Source of the DNA: Oscillospiraceae bacterium
Lineage (GTDB): Bacteria > Bacillota > Clostridia > Oscillospirales > Oscillospiraceae
Length of the DNA: 64,000 nt
Direction: 5' to 3'
NCBI GenBank assembly: GCA_020025575.1
Contig: JAHHRW010000008.1
Span: forward strand, 1-64,000
How positions within the stretch are numbered: position 1 is the stretch's first letter; each line of letters starts with the position of its first letter. This document shows, piece by piece, positions 16,143 through 23,734 of the stretch. Position numbers and translations under genes: made by a program. A model generated the notes under the pieces. The model made no database searches. It was given only the letters and a program-made list of their open reading frames with translations, and was not told the origin of the DNA.

Positions 16143-17543
16143 TTAGAATCTAAAATATAAAAATGGGTCATTTAACCCACGATACATGAAGTATGTACAG
16201 GTGCCCAATATTGCAATGCGGAATCCCGACAAAATTGGTTTACAATTAATTTTTTGCAGGGTTTTGTACGGGAATCTGGTTAGGAAGATACTTCCTATCA
16301 GAAAGAATGGATAATACAACTTCCAATATTTCAGGTAGTCGTAGCGAAATACGGACCAAGGATTCTGTCCGAAGAACGGAAATAGTCTGGAGAGGAATAC
16401 CCCCAACTGCCCCATATCGTCTATGGCAAAGACAGCCCACGTCACAGGAATGAGCACAAGCATATAAAGGTGTCCCAGAATCGGAATCCGATTCAGCACC
16501 TCTCCATATACATATTTTTCCATCACAATCAACAGGAACAGGATTCCTCCCCACAGGATAAAACCATATCCTGCGCCATGCCAAATACCGGTCAGCAGCC
16601 ACACAATCAGCAAGTTGCGAATGGTAAGCAGCGTTCCTTTCCGATTGCCTCCCAGGGGAATATACACATATTCCCGAAACCAGCTCCCCAGTGTGATATG
16701 CCATCGGCGCCAAAACTCCGTCATAGAGCGGGACAGGTATGGAAAATCAAAATTGATAGGCAAATGAAATCCAAGCATTTTTCCCAAGCCAATCGCCATC
16801 AATGAGTACCCAAAGAAGTCAAAAAATATTTGAAATGAAAACGCTGCAATCCCCATCCACGCCAATGGCGTGGAAATACTTTCAAAACCAATGGTATTCA
16901 CGTCTGTCCATAGTTTTCCGATTGGATTTGCCAGCAAGACTTTTAACCCCATGCCGAAAATGAAATCGCCAAATCCCTCGCTGACAATGGATTTATTGAT
17001 TTTTCGGGACGGAAGTTCTTCTTGAATCTGACTGTATGTTACGATTGGCCCGGCTATCAGTTGTTCAAACATGGATAGATAAACACAAAATCTCAGGAGA
17101 CTTTTTTCTGCCCGAATCGTACCTTTATATACATCTACGATGTAGGATATCCCTTGAAATGTATAGAACGAAATTCCAATAGGAAGAAGAATGTGCAAAT
17201 GAAGTTTCACATTAGCATTGGGAAACAGGCTGACTATTTCATTACCTACAAAAGTAAAATACTTAAAAAAACCAAGGCAAACCACATGATATAAGATGCC
17301 CAACCATAAGAAAACTTTTTTATGGTTTGAAAACTTCTCTATCGAACCACCCACGAGATAGTCGATTACCATGCTTAGTATAAATATAATGAAATGCTCT
17401 GGTGCAGAAAATGTTCCCACTGCGTAAAAGCAAAGACTTCCCATAAGAAGAATGGCATTTTTCGCTTTATTGGGAACTGCATAGTAAACGCCAAAGAATA
17501 TCGGCATAAAAACGTATATAAATTCAATGCTGCTGAAAACCAT
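16143..17543 (-). CDS. MBOAT family membrane O-acyltransferase
   Basis: Polytopic membrane protein of 466 residues, similar to AlgI, PatA and DltB, which move acyl groups across the membrane for cell-wall or polysaccharide acylation. Visible signatures are the start MVFSSIEFIYVFMPIFFGVY, LHILLPIGISFYTFQGISYI, the conserved FWRRWHITLGSWFREYVYIP and the catalytic histidine in LLTGIWHGAGYGFILWG. I choose the ATG at 17543 because AlgI-type proteins begin with MVFSS; an in-frame ATG 20 codons upstream has neither homology nor a ribosome binding site. First gene of the operon with the SGNH lipoprotein, sigma factor and anti-sigma factor. Confidence 0.88.
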   Translation of the reverse strand: MVFSSIEFIYVFMPIFFGVYYAVPNKAKNAILLMGSLCFYAVGTFSAPEHFIIFILSMVIDYLVGGSIEKFSNHKKVFLWLGILYHVVCLGFFKYFTFVGNEIVSLFPNANVKLHLHILLPIGISFYTFQGISYIVDVYKGTIRAEKSLLRFCVYLSMFEQLIAGPIVTYSQIQEELPSRKINKSIVSEGFGDFIFGMGLKVLLANPIGKLWTDVNTIGFESISTPLAWMGIAAFSFQIFFDFFGYSLMAIGLGKMLGFHLPINFDFPYLSRSMTEFWRRWHITLGSWFREYVYIPLGGNRKGTLLTIRNLLIVWLLTGIWHGAGYGFILWGGILFLLIVMEKYVYGEVLNRIPILGHLYMLVLIPVTWAVFAIDDMGQLGVFLSRLFPFFGQNPWSVFRYDYLKYWKLYYPFFLIGSIFLTRFPYKTLQKINCKPILSGFRIAILGTCTYFMYRGLNDPFLYFRF

Positions 17544-17657
17544 ATGATACCGTCCATTTTTCTGATCTAATATATAGATGCAGGACAACAGAAAAGGTGA
17601 CATAATTCTTCAAAAAATCTTTTTCAGGAAAGGCGTGTCCCCCTCCTCGCACAAAAT

Positions 17658-17703
17658 ACAAAACCGGAGCAGCATCTACTTGGAAATGCTGCTCCGGTTT
17701 TGT
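17658..17703. terminator. Terminator between PAP2 and MBOAT genes
   Basis: A 17-bp perfect stem (ACAAAACCGGAGCAGCA and complement) with a 12-nt loop. On the minus strand it ends in TTTTGTATTTTGTG. It terminates the glycolipid operon and separates it from the acyltransferase operon. Confidence 0.9.
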
Positions 17704-17718
17704 ATGTGATATATCTAA

Positions 17719-18423
17719 TTATTCATGAACTGGAGAATGCACAGGACGGTTCTTCCTGCCATAGCAGACCCAATATGCAACCATACACACAGGTATTGCC
17801 GCAAAAACATCCACCATGGAGTGTTGTTTCAAAAATACCGTCGATAGGCTTACGATAACCGATGTTACCGCAAAAATCGTTATTTTCCCCGGCGAGCGCA
17901 AGCTTTTGGTGTTTATCGCTGCCACAAAAAAAGCGACTGCGCCAATTACATGCTCCGACGGACACACATTGGTGTTGGTATCCACCTGATACATCAGTCC
18001 AACCAACCTTGTCAGGATGTTATCCCGCTCGAACTGGGTCGGACGCAGATTCTGGCAGGTTGGAAAAACCAAATAGACAAATGTGGATATAGAAAAGGAA
18101 ATGATCAGAAACTGAATATACTTCTTGAATGAAGGCACATCATACAGAAGTGTATACACCGTCATACCTATCAAGCAAACGAACCAAAACTGATATGCAA
18201 TGAGGAAACTCTCATGAAAAGGAATCATGTCGTCCAGCCAGCATGACACCGGAAAGCACCGGTCTGCAGTATTGATCGTTTCAATAATGGGATAACGCAG
18301 AAAATAAGCAGGCCAAAACAGCAATAGTTTCAGATGTTTGTATTCGTCCTGATTGATCTTGCTAAGCCGAAAGTTACGATAATCTACCTGCGGCTGCGGC
18401 ATCTTCCACTTTACTTTTGACAT
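17719..18423 (-). CDS. PAP2-family membrane phosphatase
   Basis: A 234-residue membrane protein with about five hydrophobic helices. The PAP2 (lipid phosphatase) active-site motifs are CPSEHVIGAVAFF, the equivalent of PSGH, and the catalytic histidine in TVFLKQHSMVDVFA, the equivalent of SR-x5-H-x3-D, here with K-Q in place of R. The arrangement resembles the aureobasidin-type inositol phosphorylceramide synthase-like PAP2 branch. Last gene of a three-gene operon, overlapping the glycosyltransferase stop by one base. It might dephosphorylate phosphatidic acid or undecaprenyl pyrophosphate; supplying diacylglycerol to the neighbouring glycosyltransferase would make sense. Confidence 0.82.
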   Translation of the reverse strand: MSKVKWKMPQPQVDYRNFRLSKINQDEYKHLKLLLFWPAYFLRYPIIETINTADRCFPVSCWLDDMIPFHESFLIAYQFWFVCLIGMTVYTLLYDVPSFKKYIQFLIISFSISTFVYLVFPTCQNLRPTQFERDNILTRLVGLMYQVDTNTNVCPSEHVIGAVAFFVAAINTKSLRSPGKITIFAVTSVIVSLSTVFLKQHSMVDVFAAIPVCMVAYWVCYGRKNRPVHSPVHE

Positions 18424-19529
18424 TATCTATTTTGCCTTTCCCTCAAGGTTTCATAAATGAATTGAGCCGCATTTTGTACAGGTTCTTGCATGGTAGGTTG
18501 GTTTGTTTCTGACTGCTGCAGCACATTCAGACAGGCGCCAACTAATTCATCAATGGAATCCCCCGTTACCGCTTTCCCCGTTCTCAGGAAGTGGTTCAAA
18601 TTATAGTTTTCGCAACCGCCAACTGCATTTATCAGTACCATGGGGCAATGCTTACCAACTGCCTCCGTGGTGCTAAGCCCACCGGGTTTTGTCACATACA
18701 CATCTGCACTGTCCAAAAGCAGCGGCATATCCTTCACAAAGCCCTGAATATGGACACTAGATACACCTGCGTGGATTTCTTCCATTGCACGCTTACGCTG
18801 TTCGTTGGTGCCACAAACAATCGTCAGCTCTGTACCATTTCCCATATGCCTGCAAATGCCCTGTGACAGCTTTTCCATAGGCCCACAGCCCATGCTCCCG
18901 CAGGCGATTACAATGTGCTTGTGTGCGGGATCGATCCCGAAAGCTTTCTTAGCATCCTCCTTTGGCAGATGATGATAAAATGCCTGACGAACTGGTATGC
19001 CACTGGGAAGAATCCGATCGGCAGGGATCCCCTGTCTTACAAACTCATCAACAAGGGTCATATCCGGAATGAAATACAAATCCAAGTCCGAACAATTGAC
19101 ACCTGGACAGCAGGTATAATCTGTTGCCACAAATGCCGTATGTATGTTCATTTCATAACGCTTGCATACCTCTGTCAGCATCAATGCCGAAAATGGATGT
19201 GTGGAGATAACATTGTCATACTGATTTTCCACAATGTATCGATGCAAATCATCCGCTCCCCGAGCAATAAAGTGGTAAAATAAACTTTCTGAATCAAACT
19301 GCCGGGGATGGTTCTGGGCATATTCATATCCCCAGCCAAAAATTGGAGAGAGCTTGCGATAAATCAGAACATGACCTTTTGCGACAATATTGGAAACCTC
19401 TTCTGATACAAAGGAAAGACTGTCCTCAATGGTACATACCTCCCTGATCAGATCATAATACTCCTTTATCGCTCTGGCACATGCATTATGTCCCTCTCCG
19501 GTATTACAGCTAAGAATCAATGTATGCAT
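18423..19529 (-). CDS. MGDG synthase/UgtP-like diacylglycerol glycosyltransferase
   Basis: GT28-type glycosyltransferase that adds a hexose from a nucleotide sugar to diacylglycerol. The 368-residue protein starts MHTLILSCNTGEGHNACARA, the family's lipid-binding N-terminus. It continues with VISTHPFSALMLTEVCKR, AFVATDYTCCPGV and IPVRQAFY, and the donor-site motifs IACGSMGCGPMEKL, VYVTKPGGLSTTEA and NAVGGCENYNLNHF. I start it at the ATG at 19529 (AAGGAGAAAG before it), which overlaps the upstream gene's 3' end by 13 nt. Glucolipid synthesis as membrane lipid or lipoteichoic-acid anchor is the likely role; the sugar cannot be told. Confidence 0.85.
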   Translation of the reverse strand: MHTLILSCNTGEGHNACARAIKEYYDLIREVCTIEDSLSFVSEEVSNIVAKGHVLIYRKLSPIFGWGYEYAQNHPRQFDSESLFYHFIARGADDLHRYIVENQYDNVISTHPFSALMLTEVCKRYEMNIHTAFVATDYTCCPGVNCSDLDLYFIPDMTLVDEFVRQGIPADRILPSGIPVRQAFYHHLPKEDAKKAFGIDPAHKHIVIACGSMGCGPMEKLSQGICRHMGNGTELTIVCGTNEQRKRAMEEIHAGVSSVHIQGFVKDMPLLLDSADVYVTKPGGLSTTEAVGKHCPMVLINAVGGCENYNLNHFLRTGKAVTGDSIDELVGACLNVLQQSETNQPTMQEPVQNAAQFIYETLRERQNR

Positions 19530-20011
19530 GATTCTTTCTCCTTTCGAGCCTCTATTCGATGCATCAATTTGATAAATCTGGGACGATTGTATCGCTGAAT
19601 CAGGCAAAACGGCACATTACCGATGAAAATGTAAATACTGGTTATCAAGACGCCACCCAAGCCGGGCAAGATCCTCAAAGTATGCAAGGCAAAAACACAA
19701 AGCATTGCATGAGTAAATTCGGCGATGCACGTTTCTCGAATCATCACATCGAATACTTCCAGGGAATCCTCTGACATCTTCTTTGGTGGCATCAACTGTG
19801 GAAAAATCCGGCTCATATCCGGAACCTTATTATGCCATTTATTGATTCGCAGTTGCAGATACACTCTTCCGTTTTTTTCAAATTTGAATGACTTATAGGG
19901 AAATTTATTATAATTAAACCATTTATATGGGAGTACTCTTCCTATAAAGAATGACGATATACTAATGAACAACAGATAGCTAATCGCATTCCACACTTGC
20001 GTATGTTTCAA
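19517..20011 (-). CDS. CrtO-like acyltransferase-family membrane protein
   Basis: A 164-residue protein resembling glycosyl-4,4'-diaponeurosporenoate acyltransferase (CrtO of staphyloxanthin synthesis). It has an N-terminal membrane helix, the block KFEKNGRVYLQLRINKWHNK followed by VPDMSRIFPQ, the RETCIAEFTHAMLC motif, a second membrane region, and the C-terminal NVPFCLIQRYNRPRFIKLM. The length agrees with CrtO. No carotenoid genes are nearby; the next gene is a diacylglycerol glycosyltransferase, so acylation of a glycolipid head group is a reasonable guess. It begins at TTG with GGGGGTG upstream. First gene of the operon with the glycosyltransferase and PAP2 phosphatase. Confidence 0.65.
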   Translation of the reverse strand: MKHTQVWNAISYLLFISISSFFIGRVLPYKWFNYNKFPYKSFKFEKNGRVYLQLRINKWHNKVPDMSRIFPQLMPPKKMSEDSLEVFDVMIRETCIAEFTHAMLCVFALHTLRILPGLGGVLITSIYIFIGNVPFCLIQRYNRPRFIKLMHRIEARKEKESCIH

Positions 20012-20103
20012 CCTAACACCCCCAACTCTATTTCATCACATCGTGCAATGATCCATTCAGAAGACAACCTAAATCGAAACTCAGCCTTTTTGATTTGTAA
20101 ATA

Positions 20104-20134
20104 AAACAGGGTATTCTACCGGAATACCCTGTTT
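20104..20134 (-). terminator. Leftward terminator
   Basis: A 13-bp perfect stem (AAACAGGGTATTC and complement) with a 5-nt loop, followed on the minus strand by TTTTATTT. It ends transcription coming from degV and the dead kinase fragment, upstream of the glycolipid operon. From 20012 to 20103 nothing else is recognisable. Confidence 0.85.
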
Positions 20135-20200
20135 GACTGCACGATGATACGGAGCATATCGCATATCAAATATACTTGGGCAGTGCAGCAGAAAATGTGG

Positions 20201-20480
20201 TCACTCCAGATGCTCAATTTCCTGAATCTAAACTGTAATTTTCTGATACTCAGGCGAGAACCTAATTGCGTCATCCAACAAATTCATTAAGACTTACTTC
20301 AAGAGCCCCTCATTGGTATTTATGGCATATTCCCGGAAATCGGGATGAAACTTCAAATTCTTTACTGCCCATCTGCTCTCAAGCAATAGTATACACGAAC
20401 GAATCCGTTCAGACAAGTCAAATTTTTGTAAGTCTATTAAAATTGTATGATTCTCCACCATGGTAAAGCACTGCTGGATT
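20201..20480 (-). pseudogene. Histidine kinase remnant (dimerisation to N-box)
   Basis: Leftward translation, with two in-frame stops, gives a decayed sensor-kinase piece: MVENHTILIDLQKFDLSERI, RSCILLLESRW, FHPDFREYAIN, TNEGLLK-stop-VLMNLLDDAIRFSPEYQK, ITV-stop-IQEIE. The order matches the linker and N-box of HATPase histidine kinases (normally EELL-QVW-NLLDNAIKFSPE). The upstream H-box and downstream G-boxes are missing. The fragment begins just after the degV stop codon. No response regulator partner is nearby. Confidence 0.7.
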
Positions 20481-20491
20481 GTATGAAAACA

Positions 20492-21373
20492 TTATGATCT
20501 GGTACGAACATCCTTGTCAGCTGCAAAATACAGCGCCAAAGCGCCGGGCCCTAAGTAAGAACCGGTAACAGGCTCATGCTCCACAATTAAAATCTCCTTA
20601 GGCGGGCAGGAACGCTGCAACAATTGCGCAAGACGCTCAGCATCCTCCCGGCAATTGGCATGAGAGATCCCCACAATCTGTGTTTCAGGGGACTCTACCC
20701 ACTGCTCATAGCGGTTAACAATCTGTTCAATGACCGCCTTGCGGCCTCTTACTTTTCCGAACGTGACGATCTGTCCATTTTCATTTCCCTTCAGCAGGGG
20801 CTTCACATTCAGAAGTGTTCCAATAATTGCGCTGGCATTGGAAAGACGACCGCCTCTGCGCAAGTGCATCAAATCATCTACCGTGAAAATTTGGCAAATT
20901 CTCTGGCGTTCATTTAACAAAATATCAGCAGCCTCATCCATGCTCATACCCTTATTTTTAAGCTCCATAGCCTTATAAACCAGCAGTCCTTCGCCCAGAG
21001 ACGCGGCCATGCTATCAACCAGCCGGATATTACGATCGGGATAATCTGCAAGCAGCTGCTCCCGGGCAATTTTCGCCGAGCCAAAAGAGCCACTGATACC
21101 AGATGACATACCCACAAACAGAATATCATTTCCCTCACGCAAGACCGGCTCCATATAATCCATATACTTCTGCGGATTGATCTGCGAGGTGCTGATTTTT
21201 GTGCCTGCTTTCAGGGCCTCATAATATTCTTCACTACGGAAAGCCTCTGTATCAAGGCAGGTGTATTCCGTACCATCCACAGAATATGAAAGGGGGATTA
21301 CACCGATGCCATATTTGCGTGTTTGCGCAGTGGGCAGATTCGCAGAAGTGTCGGTCATAATAACGTAATTCAT
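20492..21373 (-). CDS. DegV family fatty-acid-binding protein (FakB-like)
   Basis: A 293-residue DegV-fold protein that in Firmicutes binds a fatty acid for phosphorylation by FakA. It has the N-terminal YVIMTDTSANLP strand, the STSQINPQKYMDYM motif with the phosphate-contacting Thr-Ser, FVGMSSGISGSFGSA, VDSMAASLGEGLLVYKA and the FTVDDLMHLRRGGRLSNASA segment. AGGAGGAAATC before the ATG supports the start. It has its own consensus-like promoter. No fakA gene lies in the window. The C-terminus (KDVRTRS) looks complete, although the gene directly abuts a decayed kinase fragment. Confidence 0.9.
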   Translation of the reverse strand: MNYVIMTDTSANLPTAQTRKYGIGVIPLSYSVDGTEYTCLDTEAFRSEEYYEALKAGTKISTSQINPQKYMDYMEPVLREGNDILFVGMSSGISGSFGSAKIAREQLLADYPDRNIRLVDSMAASLGEGLLVYKAMELKNKGMSMDEAADILLNERQRICQIFTVDDLMHLRRGGRLSNASAIIGTLLNVKPLLKGNENGQIVTFGKVRGRKAVIEQIVNRYEQWVESPETQIVGISHANCREDAERLAQLLQRSCPPKEILIVEHEPVTGSYLGPGALALYFAADKDVRTRS

Positions 21374-21450
21374 GATTTCCTCCTAATATCTGATTGGCAT
21401 ATATCGCGACTTGTCATGTCACAGGCCAAAAATATTTATATAGCATTTTC

Positions 21451-21478
21451 ATTATATCGATATCAAATGAGATATCAA
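21451..21478 (-). promoter_or_regulatory. SigA-type promoter of degV
   Basis: On the minus strand, TTGATA and TATAAT are separated by 16 nt, about 75 nt before the degV start codon. Confidence 0.7.
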
Positions 21479-21484
21479 CCTACC

Positions 21485-21556
21485 AGCGGATGCAATTCCG
21501 CTTTTCGTCTCTACCCCAGCGTAGAATTCTGGATTTCCCACTCTACCAGCAGTAGA
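21485..21556. promoter_or_regulatory. Three consecutive small dyads upstream of the degV promoter
   Basis: AGCGGA-6-TCCGCT (21485-21502), TCTAC-6-GTAGA (21510-21525) and TCTAC-5-GTAGA (21542-21556) follow one another immediately upstream of the degV -35 element. The repeated TCTAC/GTAGA half-sites suggest binding sites for one regulator. The rest of the gap, to 21724, shows nothing I recognise. Confidence 0.35.
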
Positions 21557-21724
21557 ACTCAGAATATTTGCACGAAATCCACGTTAAAATATCGTGATTT
21601 ATGGGTATTTTCTGCTTGTCACGACAATTGCAAACACTTCTGTTGTTTCAGGTCACAAGGGGTTATCTTCCCCCTGTGAACACCGTACACCACCCAATTG
21701 TGATTCAAATATCCACAAAACAAA

Positions 21725-21754
21725 TTAGCCCGATGCTAGGCAGCAGCGGGCTAA
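21725..21754. terminator. Terminator after the NuoE-like gene
   Basis: TTAGCCCG and CGGGCTAA form an 8-bp stem over a 14-nt loop. T runs occur on both sides (TTTGTTTTG leftward, TCATTTTTATT rightward). Leftward it ends the NuoE-like gene. Confidence 0.65.
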
Positions 21755-21782
21755 TCATTTTTATTAGATACAAATCTGTGCA

Positions 21783-22220
21783 TCATGAATTGCCATCGAT
21801 TAAATCCTGAATCAGTTTTTCATCCGCCTGATGGTATAGCCGACCATCGCACCTGATATTCGGGCCTTTGCCGCACATGCGCATGCACCCTACATATTTT
21901 AGGGTAAACTTCTCGGGCTTTGCTCCGTATGTTTTTTCTACAAAGTCCGCTAATTGTGCCCGTTTGCTGCAATTGGGTCCGCCGCACAATTCAAGGCAGT
22001 GTGTGTCCGACAACCGAAGGCTGGGAATGCGTTTGATCACCGCCACCAGGTAGTTCTCCTTCACCAGATAGCTTTCCGCAATCCGAGACACCGCCCACGC
22101 AGGAATACCTGCGCCGCTTTCTTGCTGCACTTCCTTCAGCAGGCCAATCAGCGCAGACTGGTCTGCAGGTGCTCCCTGACCTTTATAATATGTTAAGGCC
22201 TCTTCAAAGTCCCAAGACAT
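21783..22220 (-). CDS. NuoE/HndA-like thioredoxin-fold [2Fe-2S] ferredoxin
   Basis: A 145-residue protein of the NADH dehydrogenase 24-kDa subunit family. N-terminal helices (ADQSALIGLLKEVQQESG, then IPAWAVSRIAESY) precede the 2Fe-2S domain. The four cluster ligands have family spacing: C79-x4-C84 in LELCGGPNCSKR and C112-x3-C116 in VGCMRMCGKGPN. Such subunits normally pair with NuoF-type flavoproteins in NAD(P)H-dependent hydrogenases or formate dehydrogenases, but no partner is present here. It may serve a complex encoded elsewhere. The gene ends at its own terminator. Confidence 0.82.
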   Translation of the reverse strand: MSWDFEEALTYYKGQGAPADQSALIGLLKEVQQESGAGIPAWAVSRIAESYLVKENYLVAVIKRIPSLRLSDTHCLELCGGPNCSKRAQLADFVEKTYGAKPEKFTLKYVGCMRMCGKGPNIRCDGRLYHQADEKLIQDLIDGNS

Positions 22221-22258
22221 CTTAAATCACCGCTTTCATTTTTATAGTGGTATTTTGG

Positions 22259-23392
22259 CTATTTTAGCAACTCCACTGGGATCTCCTGTGCCATGCGCTC
22301 ATAGCCCAGTTTGCTCGGATGCAAATGGTCACCAGAATCATACGCAGGCAGGAACCAGTCCGGCCGCTCTGGATCCCGCAGCGCCATATCAAAATCAACA
22401 TATCCATCAATAAGGTTGGTCGTGCGAATAAAATCATTATACGCATGACGCATCTCTTGCCGGAACAATGCATCCGTTCTCCAGCCACCCATGGGCAGCA
22501 AAGTGCCGACATATACCCGGTATCCAAAGCTCCTGGCCTGCCTGATATAGGTTTTCAAGCCATCGATCAGTTCCTCCACCGCCGGCAGGTCGCTCATAGG
22601 ACGAAATACATTGATATCCGTACCAACCGGATGAATGATATCGTTAATACCCTGCTGAATAATGACCGTGTCTGCCCCATCTGTTGGAACCTCATGGTCA
22701 AAACGATTGCTGCCCTTCAAGCCGTAGGATTCATAAGTCAAACAGCTGTATTGCCGCAAAATGCGCGAGCCGCTGGTGGCCCGGCGAATCACCGCCGTAT
22801 GATGAAATCCCTCTTTTTGACAGCGCAGTGTTAGATAATCAGGCCAGTCCTGAGCCGTAATAGAGTCCCCATAGCATACGATTGCACGATTCATGGGGTG
22901 CGATTGAATTGACACATTGCTCAGGAAATAGAACAGATGCGTCTGCCTGGAGGTTTCCATGCTGATATCTGCATTTTCTGTTTCATCCCCATTGGCATAC
23001 AGGCCTTCTGACAGTGGCCCACAGGTAAAGACGACCGACCGCATCAACGTAAAATCCGCAAGGTAAAAGCTTACATACAATGTTTTTCCGGCCTCTACAT
23101 TTATCTCCAGCGAATCCGTTACGATTTTTTGACCAGCTGGGATGGTCATTTCCCTTTCTCCCATATGCAGAACTGGATGAAACACGCCATTATAATAGCA
23201 AGTGATTCTGCTCAGCGTCACAGGCTCCGTACCACAATAATTATCAAAAGTGAACCGAACTGCGTCACCAGAAAACGGAATCAAAACAGGATAGCGAATG
23301 GTAATATTTTTTGCATACCGCTCTGGGCGATTTTCTGCCACACTTACAGCATTGCCCCATATGCTGACCCACCGGTTTGTCTGTTCTATCAT
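22259..23392 (-). CDS. SGNH/GDSL hydrolase, carbohydrate-esterase-like
   Basis: A 377-residue cytoplasmic-looking esterase without a signal peptide. An N-terminal beta-sandwich (about residues 1-165, with FTFDNYCGTEPVTLSRI and KIVTDSLEINVEAGKTLYVS) precedes the SGNH catalytic domain: AIVCYGDSITAQDWPDYL with the nucleophile serine, the glycine block ATSGSRIL, VIIQQGINDIIHP and the catalytic Asp-His in SGDHLHPSKLGYER. This organisation is common in gut carbohydrate acetylesterases of the SGNH superfamily. GAGGAAAG before the ATG fixes the start. Substrate unknown. Confidence 0.82.
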   Translation of the reverse strand: MIEQTNRWVSIWGNAVSVAENRPERYAKNITIRYPVLIPFSGDAVRFTFDNYCGTEPVTLSRITCYYNGVFHPVLHMGEREMTIPAGQKIVTDSLEINVEAGKTLYVSFYLADFTLMRSVVFTCGPLSEGLYANGDETENADISMETSRQTHLFYFLSNVSIQSHPMNRAIVCYGDSITAQDWPDYLTLRCQKEGFHHTAVIRRATSGSRILRQYSCLTYESYGLKGSNRFDHEVPTDGADTVIIQQGINDIIHPVGTDINVFRPMSDLPAVEELIDGLKTYIRQARSFGYRVYVGTLLPMGGWRTDALFRQEMRHAYNDFIRTTNLIDGYVDFDMALRDPERPDWFLPAYDSGDHLHPSKLGYERMAQEIPVELLK

Positions 23393-23429
23393 TTGCTTTC
23401 CTCGCTTAATTACATTCTATGTTTTGCAT

Positions 23430-23438
23430 ATTATAGCA
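23430..23438 (-). promoter_or_regulatory. Extended -10 promoter element of the SGNH gene
   Basis: On the minus strand TGCTATAAT is an extended -10 element with an exact TATAAT, about 40 nt before the start codon. No clear -35 is seen. Confidence 0.4.
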
Positions 23439-23645
23439 TCCAATTTCTCTTTACGCTACTGAAAGATATAATTTATATATAAAAGCCATATTACTCTTCT
23501 GTTGCAGCATTTTTCAACAAAACTGCCCAAATCTATTGTACGATATATTCTGCAAATGTACCTGAAATCAATCATTGCCCACGAAAACATACATAAAAAG
23601 AATATACCTCTGCATCTTACGCTGGGTATTTGAATAGATTTGCGC

Positions 23646-23674
23646 TTTACATTTTACATAAATTTTACTATAAT
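23646..23674 (+). promoter_or_regulatory. SigA-type promoter of the Na/Pi cotransporter gene
   Basis: TTTACA and TATAAT are separated by 17 nt, about 55 nt before the start codon. From 23440 to 23645 I see only AT-rich sequence. Confidence 0.7.
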
Positions 23675-23734
23675 TGTACTCGGTTTTTACTTACTAGCTT
23701 TCAGCATAAGCTGGTAATACTTGGGAGGAATCGT

